DNA of 38,827 bases. It comes from Candidatus Vogelbacteria bacterium. GTDB lineage: Bacteria; Patescibacteriota; Minisyncoccia; Phycocordibacterales; JACOZG01. Position 1 is the first letter of the stretch; the number at the start of each line of letters is the position of its first letter. Location: contig JACOZG010000003.1 in the NCBI GenBank assembly GCA_016181465.1, positions 1-38,827 on the forward strand, read 5' to 3'. A program made the position numbers and the translations under genes. The notes under the pieces were generated by a model. The model did not search any database and was not told the DNA's origin. It saw nothing but the letters and a program-made list of their open reading frames with translations. Positions 1-9,218 of this stretch are shown piece by piece.

Positions 1-1
1 C

Positions 2-97
2 TCCTGCAAATTCTTTGAACCCAAGACGGCCGAGGCCTTCTGTAAAAAATTCCTCGCGGCCAAATCCGCCACCACCCGCCACTACTTTCGAACTTAA
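2..97 (+). CDS. C-terminal end of a protein truncated by the window edge (...SCKFFEPKTAEAFCKKFLAAKSATTRHYFRT)
   Basis: Open frame 2 from the window start to TAA at ~95-97, followed by a hairpin; no family recognised. Confidence 0.4.
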   Translation, partial: SCKFFEPKTAEAFCKKFLAAKSATTRHYFRT

Positions 98-101
98 AAC
101 A

Positions 102-127
102 AAAGCCCCGACATGGGATCGGGGCCA
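102..127 (-). terminator. Rho-independent-like terminator for the minus-strand clpN/79-aa operon
   Basis: On the minus strand: GGCCCCGA-tcccatg-TCGGGGC followed by TTTTGTTTT. Confidence 0.7.
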
Positions 128-145
128 CCAGCCAAGCAAAGAACG

Positions 146-385
146 CTACTTGCTCCGTTTCTTCTGTTCAACAAGCTGACGAAGCGAATCAGCAATTGTC
201 TCCAACACCTTGACGATCTTCTCTAAGGAAACGAGCTGGACGGCATCGGGAGTAGCGTTGGCCATCCTTTGATCTCTATCGCCAATCATCTGCTTCGCCA
301 CAGCCAACGCACTTTCTGGAGTCCCTAGAATCTCCAGCACCTTGGCTCGCACATCCTTGAGCCGGAAGTTCAAATTCATTAACAC
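146..385 (-). CDS. Hypothetical protein (79 aa)
   Basis: ORF directly downstream of the Clp-N gene on the same strand and before a terminator hairpin. Confidence 0.6.
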   Translation of the reverse strand: MLMNLNFRLKDVRAKVLEILGTPESALAVAKQMIGDRDQRMANATPDAVQLVSLEKIVKVLETIADSLRQLVEQKKRSK

Positions 386-393
386 TTGGGCAG

Positions 394-588
394 CTACCCC
401 CCTCTTTGACGCACCTTGCGCAGGTCTACACCGAGGTTCTTGAGCACGTTGGCCCCGACCCCCGACCCTTCTTTCGCCAACCCCAGGAGGATGTGTTCGG
501 CTCCGAGGTATTCGTGGTTGAAACGCTGGGCTTCTTGGACGGCGAACGCCATCACTTTCCGGGCCCCATCGGTAAAATGCTCAAACAT
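394..588 (-). CDS. Standalone Clp N-terminal (Clp_N) domain protein
   Basis: [56 protein letters not shown] resembles the ClpC N-domain; AAAGGAG SD just upstream of ATG at 588; the ORF-track start at 690 (TTG) is probably too early; no AAA+ domain follows. Confidence 0.8.
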   Translation of the reverse strand: MFEHFTDGARKVMAFAVQEAQRFNHEYLGAEHILLGLAKEGSGVGANVLKNLGVDLRKVRQRGG

Positions 589-708
589 GACTAAACTCCT
601 TTCTGGTTGAAACCAAAGACCATGACCATCAACACTGGTGGCCTTGCTATTTCCATCTCCACATCTATCATCCCAAGAGTAGTTTGGCAACTACTGATGA
701 TCCTTTAA

Positions 709-738
709 ATCTTACCACAATCGGACGATCGTCTGATT
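709..738 (-). promoter_or_regulatory. Putative clpN promoter: palindromic operator (719-738) abutting extended -10 TGGTAAGAT (709-717)
   Basis: AATCGGACGATCGTCTGATT near-perfect palindrome; same operator is upstream of the PaaX-like gene at 1336-1351. Confidence 0.55.
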
Positions 739-748
739 TTGGTTAGAT

Positions 749-1318
749 TTAAATTTTTTTGTGGAGACCGAATTTAAGCAAGAGCTCGGCTTCATTGGTG
801 ATTTTTTCCGCCGTTACCAATCGGACACATGGTCTAACCTCGAAAAATTCAACGACAAAATCAATCTCCCGTTGGCAGTCGTAGGGGTGGATAAATACTG
901 ACCGCTGTAATTCTCTAAAACCCAGTTCCACTAATTTTTGCCGCAGAGCATTGCGGGCCCGACGTTTTCTTTCTGGCACATCAAAAATTACTAAGCGCCA
1001 TTTCTTATCCCAAAATGCTGGCTCTGGTATCTCCAATTTATCAAAATCAAAATTCAGAATGAGCGTCTTGCCTCTCTTATTAAGCGTTATCATGATCTCC
1101 CCGTTATCTTTCTCGCGAAAATCAACCAGCCGTTCATTCTTAAACTCGCGAACGAGACGCCATAAATATCGCCGATTAATAAATTTCCACTCGCGGGCGG
1201 CGGCCTTCACCATTTTATAGTACTGTTTGGGAGAACGCGTTAAACTCAAAACTACTCCCGTCGCCAAAAGTAAGAGAACTTTCTGTTTTAGGGGACTGGT
1301 GAAATGTTTTTCCTTCAT
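749..1318 (-). CDS. PaaX-like transcriptional regulator (N-terminal HTH, C-terminal Cas2-like/PaaX-C fold)
   Basis: WDKKWRLVIFDVPERKRRARNALRQKLVELGFRELQRSVFIHPYDCQREIDFVVEFF motif typical of PaaX-family C-terminal domains. Confidence 0.75.
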   Translation of the reverse strand: MKEKHFTSPLKQKVLLLLATGVVLSLTRSPKQYYKMVKAAAREWKFINRRYLWRLVREFKNERLVDFREKDNGEIMITLNKRGKTLILNFDFDKLEIPEPAFWDKKWRLVIFDVPERKRRARNALRQKLVELGFRELQRSVFIHPYDCQREIDFVVEFFEVRPCVRLVTAEKITNEAELLLKFGLHKKI

Positions 1319-1325
1319 TTAATAA

Positions 1326-1351
1326 ATGATACCATAATCGGACGATCGTCT
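1326..1351 (-). promoter_or_regulatory. Putative paaX-like promoter/operator: AATCGGACGATCGTCT (1336-1351) plus extended -10 TGGTATCAT (1326-1334)
   Basis: Repeat of the operator at 719-734; -10 ends 7 nt before the ATG at 1318. Confidence 0.55.
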
Positions 1352-1394
1352 AAAAGTGTCTCAATTTTAACCTTGAATCGAACTCCGAACTTCT

Positions 1395-1785
1395 TCAAAA
1401 CAGAGAATCCGAACGGCTAACTGGCGCGTCCATTGCTTGATTGGCCAAGCGATCGGCGCGGCGATTTTTCTCCCGCGGGATGTGGACAAAAGTTAAATGC
1501 GGAAAGTGGACGACCCGTTTGTTCCTGGCGCGCCACCAGTTCGCTGTCTAGACGCACCTCCACTTCAGCTTGTTTGACCGCCGCGGCGCCCTTCAACCGT
1601 TTCAAGACATCCAAACCCAAAATCACGGCTTCATATTCGGCCTCGTTGTTCGTCATCGCCCCGAGATGTTTGTGGGCCTTTTTAAGCTCGCGGCCGGCCG
1701 CGTCAGTGATAATCGCTCCCGCGCCGGCTAGACCAGGATTGCCTCGCGCTCCGCCATCAGTGTAAATAATAAATTTTTGCACCAA
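1395..1785 (-). pseudogene. rnhA: Ribonuclease HI (RnhA-like), interrupted by out-of-frame internal deletion
   Basis: N-terminal IIYTDGGARGNPG...MTNNEAEYEAVILGL...VRLDSELVARQ in one frame; C-terminal VHFPHLTFVHIPREKNRRADRLANQAMDAPVS in another frame ending TGA at 1395. Confidence 0.8.
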
Positions 1786-1794
1786 TTGATTAAA

Positions 1795-3528
1795 TCAGAG
1801 AGACATCCGCCAATCAACAATCCGCAAACGCAATTCAGACCGGTCTCGGAAATAGGATTTTTCCAAGTTGGCCAGAAGGTCAATCCGGTCGCCGCCGGCC
1901 GGCGGTGACCCAAGAGCGAAAAATTTGACGGCTTTGATTCCCGGCGCGAGATTCAATTCCAGATGGCTCGGACCGCGGCCGAATAAACGACTGCCTCGAA
2001 CGGCCAGATTTTTGAATAAAAATACCGGTTTATGATTCTCCACGCCGAACGGCGCCAAGCGCGCCAGCGAATCATAGGTCGCGGATGAAAATGATTCAAC
2101 CGACAGTTCGACATCAAAAAATAACTCGTCCCTCCTAACTAACGGTTCTTTAGCCACCGCGGCGTAAGCCGCCACGAGCGCCAGCGTCAAATCCGGGAGC
2201 CGCTTGGGCAGAAGCGAAAATCCGCCGGCCGCGGCATGACCGCCGTAATTTAAAAAAAGCTCGCCGCCGGCGGCATCACTGGCCGCCTTCATCAACTCAA
2301 CAATATTAACCGCGCCAGCGGACCGGCAAGAACCCCTAACCTCGCCGCGGCCGTTCTGCCCCCACAAGAATACCGGCCGGCGATGCTCCTCCGCCAGACG
2401 GCTAGCGGCCAAACCCAAAACGCCGAGAGGCCAATTCGGCTCGCCGGCGATGAGCACGGTCCGGCCGGCCGCGACGGCAGAATCGGAGCGAACAGCTGCC
2501 AAAATTACCGCCACTGAAGCGCGCCGCTCGTCATTCTTTTCTTCCAAATGCCGCGCCAGCCGGTCGGCTTCCCCTTCGTCGTCGGCGGTCAAGAGCGCGT
2601 AGGCCGCCTGGCCGTGCGACATTCGGCTGGCCGAGTTCAAACGCGGTCCGATCAAAAAGCTGATGTCGTCTTCGGTAAGAAATTCCGGCATCAGGTTGAG
2701 TCTAACGAATAACCGCTGCAAGCCAAGCCGCGGCGTCCGCCGCAAAACTTTAAGGCCAAAATAAACCAGAGCCCGATTCTCGCCGGTCAAAGGCACCAGA
2801 TCCGAGACCGTGGCAATGGCGACGAGATCCAAGAGCCATTTTTCCCAGCCAGGCTCTACTTGGTGGAAATCAGATATCCACGGCTCGTGGATATCTGATT
2901 TCCACCAAAATTGCACCAACCCCTGCGCCAACTTGAAAACCACCCCGGCGCCGCAGAGCATTTTATAAGGATACGGGTCAGCCGGCTGTTTCGGATTGAG
3001 AATGGCGTAAGCCGCTGGCAATACCTCGGGCACCAAATGATGATCCGTGATAATCACCGTCATCCCCAGACGCGCCGCTTCCGCCACCGCTGCCACATCA
3101 GTGATGCCGCAATCAACCGTGATCAGTAATTTGACGCCGGCCGCGGCGAGCGCGGCGAGCGCCTGATTATTCAAGCCGTAAGATTCCTCATGCCGATCAG
3201 GAATATAGACGGTAAAATTAGGAAAATTTATCTGACGAAAGAAAGCGGCGAGGATCGCCGCGCCCGGCACACCATCAGCATCATAATCGGCAAAAACGGC
3301 GATTTTTTCACCAGCCGTAATCGCGTGAAGAATCCGTTCGCAAGCCCGTTCCATACCCAGCAACAAAAAAGGGTCGTGGAGATCGCGCTCGTAATCCGGC
3401 GTGAGAAATCTCTCGGCCGCTGGCTGTTCCGTGATACCGCGGCCAACCAAGAGTTGACGCAATAAATCAGAATTAACCGGCAAATTATTTTCTGCCGAAA
3501 CAGACCGCGGCCGCCAGATCTTTGGCAT
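1795..3528 (-). CDS. recJ: Single-stranded-DNA-specific exonuclease RecJ
   Basis: DHH/DHHA1 motifs ([42 protein letters not shown]); 577 aa. Confidence 0.95.
   Translation of the reverse strand: MPKIWRPRSVSAENNLPVNSDLLRQLLVGRGITEQPAAERFLTPDYERDLHDPFLLLGMERACERILHAITAGEKIAVFADYDADGVPGAAILAAFFRQINFPNFTVYIPDRHEESYGLNNQALAALAAAGVKLLITVDCGITDVAAVAEAARLGMTVIITDHHLVPEVLPAAYAILNPKQPADPYPYKMLCGAGVVFKLAQGLVQFWWKSDIHEPWISDFHQVEPGWEKWLLDLVAIATVSDLVPLTGENRALVYFGLKVLRRTPRLGLQRLFVRLNLMPEFLTEDDISFLIGPRLNSASRMSHGQAAYALLTADDEGEADRLARHLEEKNDERRASVAVILAAVRSDSAVAAGRTVLIAGEPNWPLGVLGLAASRLAEEHRRPVFLWGQNGRGEVRGSCRSAGAVNIVELMKAASDAAGGELFLNYGGHAAAGGFSLLPKRLPDLTLALVAAYAAVAKEPLVRRDELFFDVELSVESFSSATYDSLARLAPFGVENHKPVFLFKNLAVRGSRLFGRGPSHLELNLAPGIKAVKFFALGSPPAGGDRIDLLANLEKSYFRDRSELRLRIVDWRMSL
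2860..2908. repeat. 49-bp perfect palindromic element (23-bp arms, 3-nt spacer) in-frame inside recJ
   Basis: TTGGTGGAAATCAGATATCCACG-GCT-CGTGGATATCTGATTTCCACCAA. Confidence 0.95.
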
Positions 3529-3534
3529 CCGGCT

Positions 3535-3549
3535 ATTTTAGCATATACT
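3535..3549. promoter_or_regulatory. Back-to-back divergent -10 elements for recJ (TGCTAAAAT, minus) and the HIT gene (TATACT, plus)
   Basis: Only 27 bp between start codons 3528 (minus) and 3556 (plus). Confidence 0.5.
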
Positions 3550-3555
3550 GAAGAA

Positions 3556-3948
3556 ATGCCTGACTGTATCTTCTGTCAAATTGTGAAAAAAGAAATACCG
3601 GCCGAAACGGTATATGAGGACGAAAATTTTTTGGCGTTTTTAGACATCCAGCCGCAAGCCCCCGGGCACTGCCAAGTGATCCCGAAAAAACACTACCGCT
3701 GGGTCTGGCAAGTGCCGGGCGTTGGCGCCTATTTCGAGATCGTGAGAAAAATTGCCATGGCCCAGCAAAAGGCCTTTAAACAAAACGGCGTCTGGTCAAG
3801 AATCACCGGTGAAGAAATAGAACACGCTCACATCTGGATTTTTCCGGACCCGCGACCGGGCAAAACTGCTGGCGACAAAAACGACTTGGCCGGCAACGCC
3901 GATAAAAAGCGCCCCGCCGAAGACGGAGCGCGTCGAAACTGGTGTTAA
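3556..3948 (+). CDS. HIT (histidine triad) family protein
   Basis: [19 protein letters not shown]...[11 protein letters not shown]...[12 protein letters not shown]. Confidence 0.85.
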   Translation: MPDCIFCQIVKKEIPAETVYEDENFLAFLDIQPQAPGHCQVIPKKHYRWVWQVPGVGAYFEIVRKIAMAQQKAFKQNGVWSRITGEEIEHAHIWIFPDPRPGKTAGDKNDLAGNADKKRPAEDGARRNWC

Positions 3949-4400
3949 CCGAGAGCAATGGAACCGAAAGAACCGAGACCGGTGGAACCAAAACCGCCGA
4001 CATCTCGATTCACGGAAATCTTTCGAGCGATGTAGTTCACCAGGTAGCTAACTGTAAAAAGATCGTTGATCAAATGAACCTGAGGATCTTTCACAAATTG
4101 TGAAAAGTCCAAGTCAGGAAACAATCTTTTCAAAATCAGCAACCCATGATCGGTTAACCGACCATGCTCGTTATTAGCCGAATCATCGAAAAACCCTTCG
4201 GGAAACGATGGGAACAATTCACATTTTGGAATAGAGACCTTAAACTCTCTTTCCAACTTGAGCACGATGTCTGAAAAATCAATAGACTCGGCTGCCAGAT
4301 CTTTTACCAGCTTAGAATCTGCCGTGATTTCATCCTCGTCAACGCCAAGTGCCTCCCATAGGACTCTTTTGACCCTGGTCATAATTTCTTCCTGTTTCAT
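3945..4400 (-). CDS. Acyl carrier protein-like protein with C-terminal extension
   Basis: [42 protein letters not shown] matches the ACP/PP-binding pattern; GGAAAGGAAA SD upstream of ATG 4400. Confidence 0.7.
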   Translation of the reverse strand: MKQEEIMTRVKRVLWEALGVDEDEITADSKLVKDLAAESIDFSDIVLKLEREFKVSIPKCELFPSFPEGFFDDSANNEHGRLTDHGLLILKRLFPDLDFSQFVKDPQVHLINDLFTVSYLVNYIARKISVNRDVGGFGSTGLGSFGSIALG

Positions 4401-4513
4401 CGCCGCGTTTCCTTTCCAGTTAGCGATCCTCGAAGGACTATTAAAGACCTGATTCACTTTCACAAACCACGCTACTCCACCATCTCTCAAACTACCTGAC
4501 CCTGAATAAAAAA

Positions 4514-5660
4514 TCAACTCCGGCGGAGCGCCTCAATCCCGGGCAGGGTGCCGTTGGCCAAAAACTCAAGCATCGCCCCGCCGGCGGTGGAAACGAAATC
4601 AAATTGGTTCAACAGATCCAGAGACCGAATCGCCCGCCACGGTGTCGCCGCCGCCGACGATGCTCTCGGCATTACTGCCGGCAATGAATTTAGCCGCCGC
4701 CTCGGTGGAGCCCCGGAAGCCGCGCTCAAAATTGCCCAAGGGTCCGTTCCATAAAATAAACCGCGACTGGCCGATTACCGGCAGGAGTTTTTCCACCGAC
4801 AGCAAACCAACATCCAAGATATTATCGCTGGTCGTTAATTCATCCGGCCGCTTAATGAACACCCGACCGCTATTTTGCACCCGCACATCCGCCGGCAAAA
4901 CAATCTTGGGATGGCCGAGAAAGGGACGGGCTAAACTGGCGTCTTTATCCACCAGTGATTCACCAAGTTCGTAACCGAGTTCACGGAAAAAAGCGTGGGC
5001 CAGCGCGCCATAGATAAAAATCTGGTCGGCGGCGTCAATAAATTTTCGCACCACCGGCAACTTGGTCTCAAATTTCGCCCCGCCCAAAATCACCGTGAAC
5101 GGGTGTCCGGGTTTGAACACGCGGCTTAAATTACGTACCTCTTCCGCAAACCAAAAACCGACGTAAGCCGGCAGGCGACGGGGCAAACCGACGATGGAAG
5201 CGTGTTCGCGATGGGAGGCGGCAAAGGCTTCGTTGATATAAATTTCCCCGACTGACGCCAATTGCTCGACCAAGTCCTGATCATTGACGGCCTCACCCGG
5301 GTAGCGCCGCAGATTTTCCAGCAAGAGAATCCCGCCGGCCGAGAGGGAGGCGGCTTGCGATTTTAACTGATCCAATTCAGGCACGAAACCGAGCGGAAAA
5401 AAATTTTGAAGATATCGAGCGACTGGCCGCAAACTCCCGGCCGTTCGACCAAGATGGCTCAAAATTATCACCCGCGCTTTGGCCTTAACCAAATACGCAA
5501 CGGTCGGTCGAATGCGCTGCAGACGAAAATCATCGGCGACTTGGCCATTCTCAATCGGAACATTAAGATCAAGCCGCACCAACACCTGGCGGCCGGCCAG
5601 ATCGGCGGCTGGAATCTCGGCCAGAAGCGGCAATTTACTCTCTCGGTCCATGCTTGTCAA
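4514..5660 (-). pseudogene. pgk: Phosphoglycerate kinase, split by a 1-nt frameshift near 4632-4638
   Basis: ORF 4599-5660 contains VRLDLNVPIENGQV...GGGDTVA; C-terminal LDLLNQFDFVSTAGGAMLEFLANGTLPGIEAL is in ORF 4514-4729. Confidence 0.9.
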
Positions 5661-6412
5661 GCCGATCCGTCAGCTAAACGCAAAATAACGTTGAAGCGGT
5701 CGGCGCGGAGCGACTCATGACCGACGAGGAGCCCGGCGGCTTCGCCGCGACCGAGGAAATCAGCCGCGTTCTCGGGTGTGACCGAACCGCCGTAAAGAAT
5801 CGGGATCGACAGCGCTAAATTCTGACCGAAACCAGCCGCCAAAACTTTTTTGAGAAACAGCGCGTGTTCCAAAAAATCTTCCGGGGTGTCGGCGGACGAC
5901 GCCGAACCGCCAATCGCCCAAACCGGCTCGTAGACGATGATTAAGTCCTTCGCTTCGGCCCGGCTGACGCGATCCAGATCGCGCTCCAGCATCCCGCGGA
6001 GCGCTCGGAGATAATCACTGCGTTCGTCGCGCGCCGTCTCGCCGAGACACAAGATAACCTTGAGTCCGGTTTTTAAGGCCAAGCGGACTTTTTTGTTGAC
6101 CAATTCATCTGTCTCGCCCAGACGGCGCCGTTCGGAGTGGCCGATGATGATGTGGCCAGCGCCGGCGTACTTGATTTGCGCCGCGGAAATCGAACCGGTA
6201 AAGGCGCCGCGCGGTTCATTAAAAATATCCTGCCCGCCAAGAACTAAATTCTTACCCGGGCGCAAGAGCGATAAAAACACGGCCGGCGGGCAAACTACGA
6301 TCGCGATCCGGCGCAGACGATCAGCCGTCCGCTTGACCTTGGCGAATAGCCGCCGCGCCTCGCGCGGCGTCTCGGGATTCATCTTCCAATTGGCAACGAC
6401 GATTTTCTTCAT
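5657..6412 (-). CDS. tpiA: Triosephosphate isomerase
   Basis: VVANWKMNP...IIGHSERR...VYEPVWAIG...ILYGGSVTPENA. Confidence 0.95.
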   Translation of the reverse strand: MKKIVVANWKMNPETPREARRLFAKVKRTADRLRRIAIVVCPPAVFLSLLRPGKNLVLGGQDIFNEPRGAFTGSISAAQIKYAGAGHIIIGHSERRRLGETDELVNKKVRLALKTGLKVILCLGETARDERSDYLRALRGMLERDLDRVSRAEAKDLIIVYEPVWAIGGSASSADTPEDFLEHALFLKKVLAAGFGQNLALSIPILYGGSVTPENAADFLGRGEAAGLLVGHESLRADRFNVILRLADGSA

Positions 6413-8181
6413 TCTACTTCCTGCCATTTAGTAATCTCGAATGCCCCGCCCGGGCCGGAGGAAAAATTAAGATTAGCCAAACCGCTCTCGTAAGTTACCG
6501 TGGAATTATTCTCCATTGTTATTCCGTAACCAGCCACTTCTTTCGCCGCCGCGTTCTGGCTGAAATTAATCAAACCCTTGCCCGCATAATAAATAATGCC
6601 TTCGGAATTATTATTCACGGTCAGCACCGTATTAACCGGGTCATCTTTGGCGGAAAGCACCATAATATAACTGTCGGGATTGCCCGAGCCGAAAAAATTA
6701 CAATTATTACCGACGGTCGCGGTGCCATCCGTCACCATTACCCCAGAATTAGGGCCGTAAGCGGGATCAAGCATAATTTGAGAACCGTTAGCGCAACTGA
6801 AAACCAGATCGCCCGTAACCCAGATCGTGCCAGTGATAGTCAGAGTGGTATCATTCGGGATATTGATTGTCAGATCGCCGGCAACTTTCTTCGGGCCGAA
6901 ACTGCCGGAGTCGTCAATAAGATGGTCGCCGTTAATCGTGCCGCCGAGAACGGCGTCATCGCGCCAGTCCTGAATCACGCCGTCGGAAAACGGCAACTCC
7001 GCCCGCGCCGGATTGCTGACGATGCAATATTGATTGGGGCAATCACTGCCATGAATCTCGGTGTCCACAAATAAATTAGCCCGGCCAGTGCCGGCATTAA
7101 TATCACCGATCGTCATATCTTCAATTCTGGTCGTCGTGCCGCCAACCCAAACTTTAAATAAGAGGTCGCCGCCGACATTGGTCCAGGAGGCGTTAGACTG
7201 ACTCCAATTTTTAGTCGTCTTGCCGACATGGGAAATGAAGGCGTGAGCCTCCGGAATTAACCAGGCCAGGCCGATGTTATCCTTCCGCCAATTCCAATAA
7301 TTGACGCCGGAATTAGAATTAGAGTCAAGGATAATCCAATAGGTGGTGTTGGCTCCTAGATTCGGCGGCGAGGCAAAAGCGACATCAATCCAAGACGGAG
7401 TGAGACCGACCGACGAAACCGGAATAACCGCCGAGGCCAAACTTGAGGTGTCTGGCTTATTACCGTTATCGGCTGTAATCCTCAAAATCAAATTTGAACC
7501 GGGATTGCCCACCCGCGCCAAGTAAACTGAAACCTTATTAAGCGCGCCGGCGCTGGTGGAACCGAATGATTGAGCAATATCTTCATTATTGGCAGTGGTG
7601 GCGAAAAATTGATCGTTATTGTCTTCGGTCCAAAAATCGCTCGGGTCGGCATTCAAGCCGCCGGCGACAATAACGTCGCCAGTTACCGTGCACTCGCCGC
7701 TTTCACAAATGATATTGCCATTGGAATAAACACTGCCTTCCACTCGCGATCCATTCCGCATAAACAAACCGCCGTCGCTGACTTGGATGCCGTAGAAAAG
7801 TTCGGCGCCAACCTCGGACAGGTCGAGCTTGGTGGAAATTTTGCGAAGATGATTATCGGCATTGCCGACGGCTTCAATCTGCCGATCGTTCACGATCTCG
7901 GTGACACTGACGGCGGCTTGAGCCGTCGCGACCGGCAAAATGTACGAGGACGAATAAGCTAGTTTATTCTTCAGCCGATAGGTCGCGTCTTCCACGCCGG
8001 ACTCGGCGGCGGCGTAACTCTGGCGCGAAACGAGCGCCGCGCGCGCTGATTTGAGCTGGCGCGTCAAGGGCGCGGCAAAGCCGGCAATGATGACCACGGA
8101 TAAAAGGACGAGAAAAATAACCGAGGCCAAAACAGCTTGACCTGATTCTTTACTTTGCGTTTTACACTGTATGTTTTTCAT
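6409..8181 (-). CDS. PilX-like pilus assembly/secreted protein with additional beta-rich domain
   Basis: N-terminal ESGQAVLASVIFLVLLSVVIIAGFAAPLTRQLKSAR... AAAESGVEDATYRLKNK; position in pilus cluster. Confidence 0.6.
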   Translation of the reverse strand: MKNIQCKTQSKESGQAVLASVIFLVLLSVVIIAGFAAPLTRQLKSARAALVSRQSYAAAESGVEDATYRLKNKLAYSSSYILPVATAQAAVSVTEIVNDRQIEAVGNADNHLRKISTKLDLSEVGAELFYGIQVSDGGLFMRNGSRVEGSVYSNGNIICESGECTVTGDVIVAGGLNADPSDFWTEDNNDQFFATTANNEDIAQSFGSTSAGALNKVSVYLARVGNPGSNLILRITADNGNKPDTSSLASAVIPVSSVGLTPSWIDVAFASPPNLGANTTYWIILDSNSNSGVNYWNWRKDNIGLAWLIPEAHAFISHVGKTTKNWSQSNASWTNVGGDLLFKVWVGGTTTRIEDMTIGDINAGTGRANLFVDTEIHGSDCPNQYCIVSNPARAELPFSDGVIQDWRDDAVLGGTINGDHLIDDSGSFGPKKVAGDLTINIPNDTTLTITGTIWVTGDLVFSCANGSQIMLDPAYGPNSGVMVTDGTATVGNNCNFFGSGNPDSYIMVLSAKDDPVNTVLTVNNNSEGIIYYAGKGLINFSQNAAAKEVAGYGITMENNSTVTYESGLANLNFSSGPGGAFEITKWQEVE

Positions 8182-8209
8182 TTTTCGTTTTTAGTTTTGC
8201 GTTTGCATT

Positions 8210-8710
8210 TCAGTAGGAGCCGCGGAGAACGGCGGTGGAATAAAATTTCCCGGTCCGCGCGGTCGCTCCGCGATGCGCGGTTAGGGTCATCTCTATCTTA
8301 ATCGCCGACGAATTAACTGTACTAATTTGACGGAAAATCAAATTATCCACGTTGACGTTTTTGGCGGTAGTCGAAGCCGCCTGACCACTACCCGCTTTCA
8401 CCATCAACGTCGAACCCGTTAGGAAAAATTCCACCGTCGTCGGCAAGCCACCGCTATCAACTGTATTCAAAACCAGCTTACCCGGATTGGTGTTGAAAGT
8501 GCTCGCGAGCGAATTCGCGCTCGTGGCTTGCCTCGTCTCTCGCACCAACCGCTCAAGACCCAAAGCCGCTGAACTAGTCAAATTGCGTTCGAGTTGAAAT
8601 TGGGTATAGGCTCGAACCATGGTAAATAGAAGATTGATAAAGAGCACCGACAATCCCGCCAAAATCGCAATGTAGATAATCGCCTCGAGTAAAGTGTAGC
8701 CAGACTTCAT
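8210..8710 (-). CDS. Type IV pilin-like protein (prepilin N-terminal methylation motif)
   Basis: MKSGYTLLEAIIYIAILAGLSVLFINLL; start reassigned from 8842 to 8710. Confidence 0.75.
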   Translation of the reverse strand: MKSGYTLLEAIIYIAILAGLSVLFINLLFTMVRAYTQFQLERNLTSSAALGLERLVRETRQATSANSLASTFNTNPGKLVLNTVDSGGLPTTVEFFLTGSTLMVKAGSGQAASTTAKNVNVDNLIFRQISTVNSSAIKIEMTLTAHRGATARTGKFYSTAVLRGSY

Positions 8711-8711
8711 G

Positions 8712-9218
8712 TCAATTAAAAAGATTGGTGAAATAGGCCGACACCGTCTGCGTCGTGGTGGCGTCAGATCCAGCAGAACGCCAAGCCACCGAAACCGTTG
8801 CCAGTTTGGTATTCGGATCAACCGTGCCACCGCTCGGAACAATGTCTTTCGTAGTGTCGTCGCGTGACACCGCGGTCAGACCGATTTTCCGCTCAAACTT
8901 GCCGTCTAAAAACACCTTGGCGGTGGAAGTCGCAAAGCGGCTGCCGTTCCAAATCAGATAGTAATCAGTGCCGACCGGCCAGTCGGCTAAATTGGCCCAG
9001 CCCGAGTCGCGCCAGGTTCGGACGGCTTCCAGTGATTCTTCTAACAGAAAACCGGCTTGCGAGAGTTCAACCATCGCCCGGCTGGATTTGGCCAAGCGGT
9101 CAAACACTGTCAGCACCCCGAGAAACGAGGCGGTGATGATGCTCGCGCCGATCAGAATTTCCAGCAGGGTGAACCCCGATTTTACTTTTCGCTTTTCGTT
9201 TTTAGCTTTTCGTTTCAT
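8712..9218 (-). CDS. Type IV pilin-like protein
   Basis: KVKSGFTLLEILIGASIITASFLGVLTVF prepilin motif. Confidence 0.8.
   Translation of the reverse strand: MKRKAKNEKRKVKSGFTLLEILIGASIITASFLGVLTVFDRLAKSSRAMVELSQAGFLLEESLEAVRTWRDSGWANLADWPVGTDYYLIWNGSRFATSTAKVFLDGKFERKIGLTAVSRDDTTKDIVPSGGTVDPNTKLATVSVAWRSAGSDATTTQTVSAYFTNLFN

Noticed and set aside
749-1318. Cas2-like region that might signal a CRISPR-Cas locus
   Set aside because: The domain is preceded by an HTH region typical of PaaX-like regulators; no cas1, other cas genes or repeat-spacer array was found.
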